Of a DNA stretch of 64,000 nt, positions 60,347 through 64,000 are shown in pieces. Numbering within the stretch: the first letter of the stretch is position 1; every line of letters starts with the position of its first letter. The notes below the pieces were generated by a model. That model saw nothing but the letters and a program-made list of their open reading frames with translations. It ran no database searches and had not been told where the DNA came from. Source of the DNA: Dactylosporangium vinaceum. GTDB taxonomy: Bacteria; Actinomycetota; Actinomycetes; Mycobacteriales; Micromonosporaceae. The DNA is taken from contig NZ_CP061913.1 in NCBI RefSeq assembly GCF_019904175.1, forward strand, positions 5,208,001 through 5,272,000. The letters are read 5' to 3'. The position numbers and the translations under genes are program-made.

Positions 60347-61624
60347 CTACCGTGCGGCCAGCTGGAGTGCGCCGCGCAGGAGGGCCAGCGCCGGGAGCGT
60401 CGCCGACTCGCGCAGTGGCGCGGCCGGGTCGGACAGCATCAGGCTGGCCGTGACCAGGGTGCCGTCGGCGGCCTGGGCGAGGTAGTTCAGGGTGAGCACG
60501 CCGGGCTCGGAGCCGCCCTTGAACCACACCGTGGGGAAGCCGGCGGGCGACAGGCCGATGCCGCCGTCGTTGATGCTCAGCGCGGCGCCGACGTGGGGAT
60601 CGCCCTGCGCGCGCAGGCCCGCGAACGCCTCGCACATGTCCATCGGCGAGCCGAACCACTCCAGCTGGTCGATCATCTCCGGCTGCGTCCACGCCCCGAG
60701 CCCGGTGCGCGGCACCTGGCCGAGCAGGGGCAGGGTGATGGCCCGCAGGGCCGGCGGCAGGCTCGCATACGCGGTGGCAACCGCGGGGTAGTGCCAGCTC
60801 TTGAGCGCGAACAGCTCGCGGGTGGTCAGGACCGGCAGGTTCGGCGCGTCGTTGCCGAACCGGCGGAACTGCCGCTGCACGGCGGTGCGGCCGACCTGGT
60901 GGATCAGGTGGTCGGTCGCGGTGTTGTCGCTGATGGAGATCATGTAGTCGGCGTACTGCTCGAGCGTGTACACGGCGCCGTCCGGCTGGTCCTGCAGGAC
61001 GCCCGACGGCAGGGACTTCCACGCCGGGTTCAGGGCCAGCTTCGTGTCCCAGCGCAGCCGGCCGTCGTGGACCGCCTGGGCGAGCGCGCCGAGCACGTAG
61101 AGCTTGAACGCCGAGCCGAGCGGCCGGGCGGTCGACGGGTCGAGGCCGTGCACGAGCGCGCAGCCGGCCGGCGTGATGCGGGCCGCGGCGAAGGAGACCC
61201 GCGGGGCGAGGGCCCGGGCGGCGTCGTCGAGCGCCTCCCACGACGCCGGTGCGGGCGGGTACGGCGTGAACAGCAGCGCGCCGATCAGCCCGGCCGCGTC
61301 GACGGTGATGCGCACCAGCAGCGGCCCGCCCGGGCCGGTGGCGACCTGGCGCAGCTCGGTGGCGGTCGAGTAGACGACGGCGCCCGGCGTGAGCGGGCCG
61401 ACCTGGCGCAGGACGGCGTTGAACCCGTCCGGGCCGCCGACCGCGGCCAGCAGCGGCGCGCTCAGGTGCTGCTGGAGCTCCGCGGCGGCCACCGGCGGGC
61501 GGGCCGAGGCGTCGACGAGCCAGGTGAACTGCGCGGCGGGCCCGGGCCCGGCGGCCGCCGCAGCGGCGGGCAGTCCGAGCAGCAGCGCGACGAGCGCGGC
61601 GGCGACGGCGATACGGCGAAGCAT
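60347..61624 (-). CDS. Secreted class A beta-lactamase-fold serine hydrolase
   Basis: A 425-residue exported protein. After a signal peptide (about 1-25) comes an N-terminal domain of about 120 residues without known motif, resembling the Cpe/DUF3887-like extension found on some Cys-free hydrolases. The catalytic domain has Ser171 and Lys174 in G-S-A-F-K, S-D-N in I-S-I-S-D-N-T, and K-G-G in W-F-K-G-G-S. All three motifs are intact (KTG as KGG). The long extra N-domain makes it unlike clinical class A enzymes, so lactamase activity is uncertain. Confidence 0.87.
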   Translation of the reverse strand: MLRRIAVAAALVALLLGLPAAAAAAGPGPAAQFTWLVDASARPPVAAAELQQHLSAPLLAAVGGPDGFNAVLRQVGPLTPGAVVYSTATELRQVATGPGGPLLVRITVDAAGLIGALLFTPYPPAPASWEALDDAARALAPRVSFAAARITPAGCALVHGLDPSTARPLGSAFKLYVLGALAQAVHDGRLRWDTKLALNPAWKSLPSGVLQDQPDGAVYTLEQYADYMISISDNTATDHLIHQVGRTAVQRQFRRFGNDAPNLPVLTTRELFALKSWHYPAVATAYASLPPALRAITLPLLGQVPRTGLGAWTQPEMIDQLEWFGSPMDMCEAFAGLRAQGDPHVGAALSINDGGIGLSPAGFPTVWFKGGSEPGVLTLNYLAQAADGTLVTASLMLSDPAAPLRESATLPALALLRGALQLAAR

Positions 61625-61653
61625 GGGGTCCCCCGGTTCAGGCGTGGATGCGG

Positions 61654-62310
61654 TCAGGAGGGGCGGATGTGCAGGCCCGCGACCGAGCCGTCGCGGCGGA
61701 ACGCGACCTGGGCCATGGCGTGGCCGGCCTCGAACTCCATCAGGACGTCGACCACGCTCAGGTCACCGGCCGGGTGCACGACCGGCTCGCCGAACCGCTC
61801 GAAGGCGCCGGCGGTACCGATGACCATCGCCCACACGGAGGCCAGCTCCTCGACGCCCACCGCGCCGAGCATGACCTCGTCGAAGCTCGCCCGCACCCGC
61901 TCGAACCGGGCGGCTGCGGTGTCGCCGAGCACGGCCAGCGCCCGGTCGCCGGCGTCGGGCAGCAGCCCGTCGGCCATCGGCTCACCGGTGCGCGGGTCGA
62001 CGGGCCGGCCGAACCGCTGGAACGCCGCCTGCCTGGTCGTGCCCAAGACGTCTCCGATCTCCTGCCACGTGCGGCCCTCCGCGCGGGCCCGGTCCACCGC
62101 GGTCCGCAGCAGGTCCTGGGCCGCGAGCACCTGCCGGTGCGCCGCCCCTACCTCCCCGAGCGTCCCGCCGCCCGCCGCGGATGTCAAGTCAAGCTTGACG
62201 GACTCGCGTCGCCGGCGGGCCGCGCTACGGCAGGTGGAGTTGCAAAACTGCTGGCTGCGCCCCGGACCTTTGCGCTCCGGGAGCGGCTTGCCACAGTACT
62301 GGCACGACAT
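61654..62310 (-). CDS. Zinc-ribbon, helix-turn-helix and DUF3887-like protein
   Basis: A 218-residue protein with an N-terminal zinc knuckle C-Q-Y-C ... C-N-S-T-C (about 3-30), an HTH with T-W-Q-E-I-G-D-V-L-G-T-T-R-Q-A-A-F-Q-R-F-G (about 81-101), and a C-terminal alpha/beta domain with V-A-F-R-R-D-G-S-V-A-G-L-H-I (DUF3887-like). The combination of a DNA-binding HTH with a DUF3887 domain points to a small regulatory or ligand-sensing protein. It may be leaderless with TAGTAT 8 nt upstream of ATG 62310. Confidence 0.75.
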   Translation of the reverse strand: MSCQYCGKPLPERKGPGRSQQFCNSTCRSAARRRRESVKLDLTSAAGGGTLGEVGAAHRQVLAAQDLLRTAVDRARAEGRTWQEIGDVLGTTRQAAFQRFGRPVDPRTGEPMADGLLPDAGDRALAVLGDTAAARFERVRASFDEVMLGAVGVEELASVWAMVIGTAGAFERFGEPVVHPAGDLSVVDVLMEFEAGHAMAQVAFRRDGSVAGLHIRPS

Positions 62311-62394
62311 AGCACGGAATACTAATACGTGCGGCACGATTCGGCTCCTCCGATCGCCGCCGGCGGGCGTGCCGATGCTTGCCGGGGCGCGCTT

Positions 62395-62400
62395 TACACT
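62395..62400 (+). promoter_or_regulatory. -10 element of a leaderless transcript
   Basis: TACACT lies 6 nt before ATG 62407 and no ribosome-binding site is seen. Confidence 0.6.
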
Positions 62401-62406
62401 CGGCAG

Positions 62407-63036
62407 ATGCTCACGATCGACCAGGTCAAAATCGGCTACGGTGACCGGGTTGTCATCGAGGAGCTGAGCCTCGACGTCGCCGCCGGTGAAGGGGTCGCGC
62501 TGCGGGGACCCAACGGGATCGGCAAGTCGACGGTCCTGCGCTGCGTCGCCGGGCTCCTCGAGCCCTCCGGGGGCGCGGTACGCGTGGACGGCGAGCCGGT
62601 CGATGAACGCCGTGGGAGCTTCCGCCGTACGGTCGCCGCCCTGCTCGACCCGCCGGCCTGGTATCCGGGGCTCTCCGCCCAGGAGCACCTCAGCCTGGTG
62701 CGGCTGGCCAACGCCCCGGCCGGCGGCGACTGGTTCGCCGAGGGGGAGCTGGCCGAGCGGCTCGGCGTGACCGGGTTCGCCGACGCCGGGCCGGGCAGCC
62801 TCTCGTCCGGGCAGCGGCAGCGCCTCGCGCTCGCGATGGTGCTCGACCGGCCCAGCCGCCTGCTGCTGCTCGACGAGCCCGAGCGCCACCTCGACCGCGA
62901 GGGCCGCGAGACGGTGGCGATGCTCATCGGCGAGTACCTCGGCCGGGGCGGCGCCGCGCTGCTCGCCTCGCACGACCCGACGGTCACCGCCGGCTGCGAG
63001 ATCATCGAGCTGAGCACCGACTGGGCCGACGAGTGA
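62407..63036 (+). CDS. ABC transporter ATP-binding protein
   Basis: A 209-residue short ABC ATPase with Walker A G-P-N-G-I-G-K-S-T (about 34-42), signature S-L-S-S-G-Q-R-Q-R-L, Walker B L-L-L-L-D-E-P-E-R-H-L-D, H-loop S-H-D-P. ATG 62407 sits behind a leaderless-type -10. The GTG of the permease overlaps its stop (GTGA). Substrate unknown; the small size suggests an exporter pair. Confidence 0.9.
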   Translation: MLTIDQVKIGYGDRVVIEELSLDVAAGEGVALRGPNGIGKSTVLRCVAGLLEPSGGAVRVDGEPVDERRGSFRRTVAALLDPPAWYPGLSAQEHLSLVRLANAPAGGDWFAEGELAERLGVTGFADAGPGSLSSGQRQRLALAMVLDRPSRLLLLDEPERHLDREGRETVAMLIGEYLGRGGAALLASHDPTVTAGCEIIELSTDWADE

Positions 63037-64000
63037 GGCCGGGCCAGGTCCGCCGCTGGGTCCGGCGCCGCCAGCGCGCCCGGGAGAACGCCTCCGACCT
63101 CTTCGAGACCGTCTACACGCTCGTGCTCCTGGCCGCGATGGTCGGCTACATGATCTGGGCCCAGCTCCAGGCCGTCCTCAGTGGACAGACGAGCGCCCCG
63201 GCCGGCGTCCGCGAGGGCGTGCTGCTCGCGGCCGGCCTGGCCTGGACCGCCGCGCTGCTCGCGGTCGCGTCGGCGCTCGGCCCGGTCTCGACGTCGGCCC
63301 CGGCCCTGCAGTGGCTGGTCACCGCGCCGCTGGACCGCCGCGCCCTGCTCACGCCGGCGGTCGCCCAGGTGACGGGCATCGGGCTGCTCGCCGGCCTGGC
63401 CCAGGGCCTGCTGACGCTCACACTGTCCACAGTGGGCGCGGGTGCGGTACTGCTGGCCGCGGTCGCCGGCGGCGTGCTCGTCCTCGGCGCGGCCGCCGCC
63501 CTGCAGTCCGCGACGCGCCGCCCCGCCCGCCGCCTGTCCACCGCGGCCACCGTCCTCGCGATCGCCGCCGCCGTCGTCGGCGTGCTCGCGGTCACCGGCG
63601 TCGACGTCGCCGCGGTCGCCACCGCCGGCCCCTGGGGCTGGCCGCTGCTCGCCGGCCGCCACCCGTGGCTGGCCATTGTGATCGCCGCCGTGGCGCTGCT
63701 CATGCCGATCCTGCAGTGGTACCGCCTGCGGTGGCTCACCCTCGCGAACCTCACGGACGCGGCGCAGAGCAGCGGCGCCGCCACGGCCGTCTTCTTCACC
63801 CTGGACCCGGGCCTGGCCTCGCGGGCCGCCGAGGACCGCCGGTGGCGCGGCCGCCGGCTCGGCCCCGACCGGCTCCCGCGCGTCACCGGACGGTTCGTGG
63901 CCACGGGCCAGGACGCCCTGCTGCTGCTGCGCTCGCCGGTGCGGCTGCTGCTCGCGGCCGCGCTGGTGACGGTGCCCGTGCTGGCCGCCGGGCTGCCGGT
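63033..64000 (+). CDS. ABC permease-like membrane protein (DUF6297-like), 3' end cut by window
   Basis: The first 322 residues of a large membrane protein that continues beyond the window. After an Arg-rich start (R-R-W-V-R-R-R-Q-R-A-R) come several long hydrophobic helices, with V-T-A-P-L-D-R-R-A-L-L between helices as a cytosolic loop. The plan matches the actinomycete DUF6297/ABC-permease family that pairs with a short ATPase. Start GTG 63033 is coupled to the ATPase gene. Confidence 0.75.
   Translation, partial: MRPGQVRRWVRRRQRARENASDLFETVYTLVLLAAMVGYMIWAQLQAVLSGQTSAPAGVREGVLLAAGLAWTAALLAVASALGPVSTSAPALQWLVTAPLDRRALLTPAVAQVTGIGLLAGLAQGLLTLTLSTVGAGAVLLAAVAGGVLVLGAAAALQSATRRPARRLSTAATVLAIAAAVVGVLAVTGVDVAAVATAGPWGWPLLAGRHPWLAIVIAAVALLMPILQWYRLRWLTLANLTDAAQSSGAATAVFFTLDPGLASRAAEDRRWRGRRLGPDRLPRVTGRFVATGQDALLLLRSPVRLLLAAALVTVPVLAAGLP

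Overview
The window is very G+C-rich, densely packed actinobacterial chromosome. Many starts are GTG, ATGA/GTGA stop-start overlaps are common, and several mRNAs look leaderless. Gene content (GntR-TetR hybrid regulator, SHOCT protein, DUF3887, DUF4247, DUF6297-like permease, SigE-family sigma remnant) fits a filamentous actinomycete, most likely Micromonosporaceae. The family is an inference. No rRNA, tRNA, CRISPR, insertion sequence or phage gene was seen.

Layout. 0-16.2 kb: housekeeping and regulatory genes (aldo/keto reductase, Nudix, a class A penicillin-binding protein whose transpeptidase motifs are all destroyed, a decayed two-gene Mrr-like/T5orf172 module, two MarR-controlled units, ApbE-type flavin transferase, an ABC exporter with a GntR-TetR hybrid regulator, an OmpR-type two-component system). 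16.2-17.4 kb: erythromycin-esterase-like enzyme. 17.4-40.8 kb: a coherent hypoxia/dormancy and fermentation island. 41-54 kb: FAD monooxygenase, secreted PI-PLC-like protein, an unknown 512-residue protein, a SodC-like lipoprotein, AlkB with a TetR regulator, a GntR-ABC operon and a TDT transporter. 54.3-58.3 kb: BlaI with a broken M56 partner, Hsp20 with HspR-type operators, a sigma-factor stump and tandem GTPases. 58.3-64 kb: metallo-hydrolase, RibD-C/DHFR-like reductase with HxlR, a class A beta-lactamase-fold hydrolase, a zinc-ribbon DUF3887 protein, and an ABC transporter running off the end.

The main find is the 17.4-40.8 kb island. It combines three tandem-domain universal stress proteins, two CBS-BON proteins, two Acg-type nitroreductases, a short HPF/RaiA protein and a P2-type ATPase, which are hallmark families of the mycobacterial DosR dormancy regulon. 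Alongside them lies a near-complete fermentation route: GAPDH, pyruvate phosphate dikinase, pyruvate formate-lyase with its radical-SAM activase, bifunctional AdhE, and an acetyl-CoA hydrolase/transferase. Together these could turn triose phosphate and PEP/pyruvate into acetyl-CoA plus formate, then ethanol and acetate, recycling NADH without oxygen. Seven intergenic regions in the island carry one or two copies of a 14-bp motif of form GGGMC-N4-GNCCC, the same geometry as the DosR core GGGAC-N4-GTCCC. They are mostly placed between divergent genes, which suggests one oxygen- or redox-responsive regulator. No NarL-type DosR or DosS gene lies in the window.

Coordinates of starts are my choices from ribosome-binding sites, -10 elements, overlaps and family length. 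No database search was possible.
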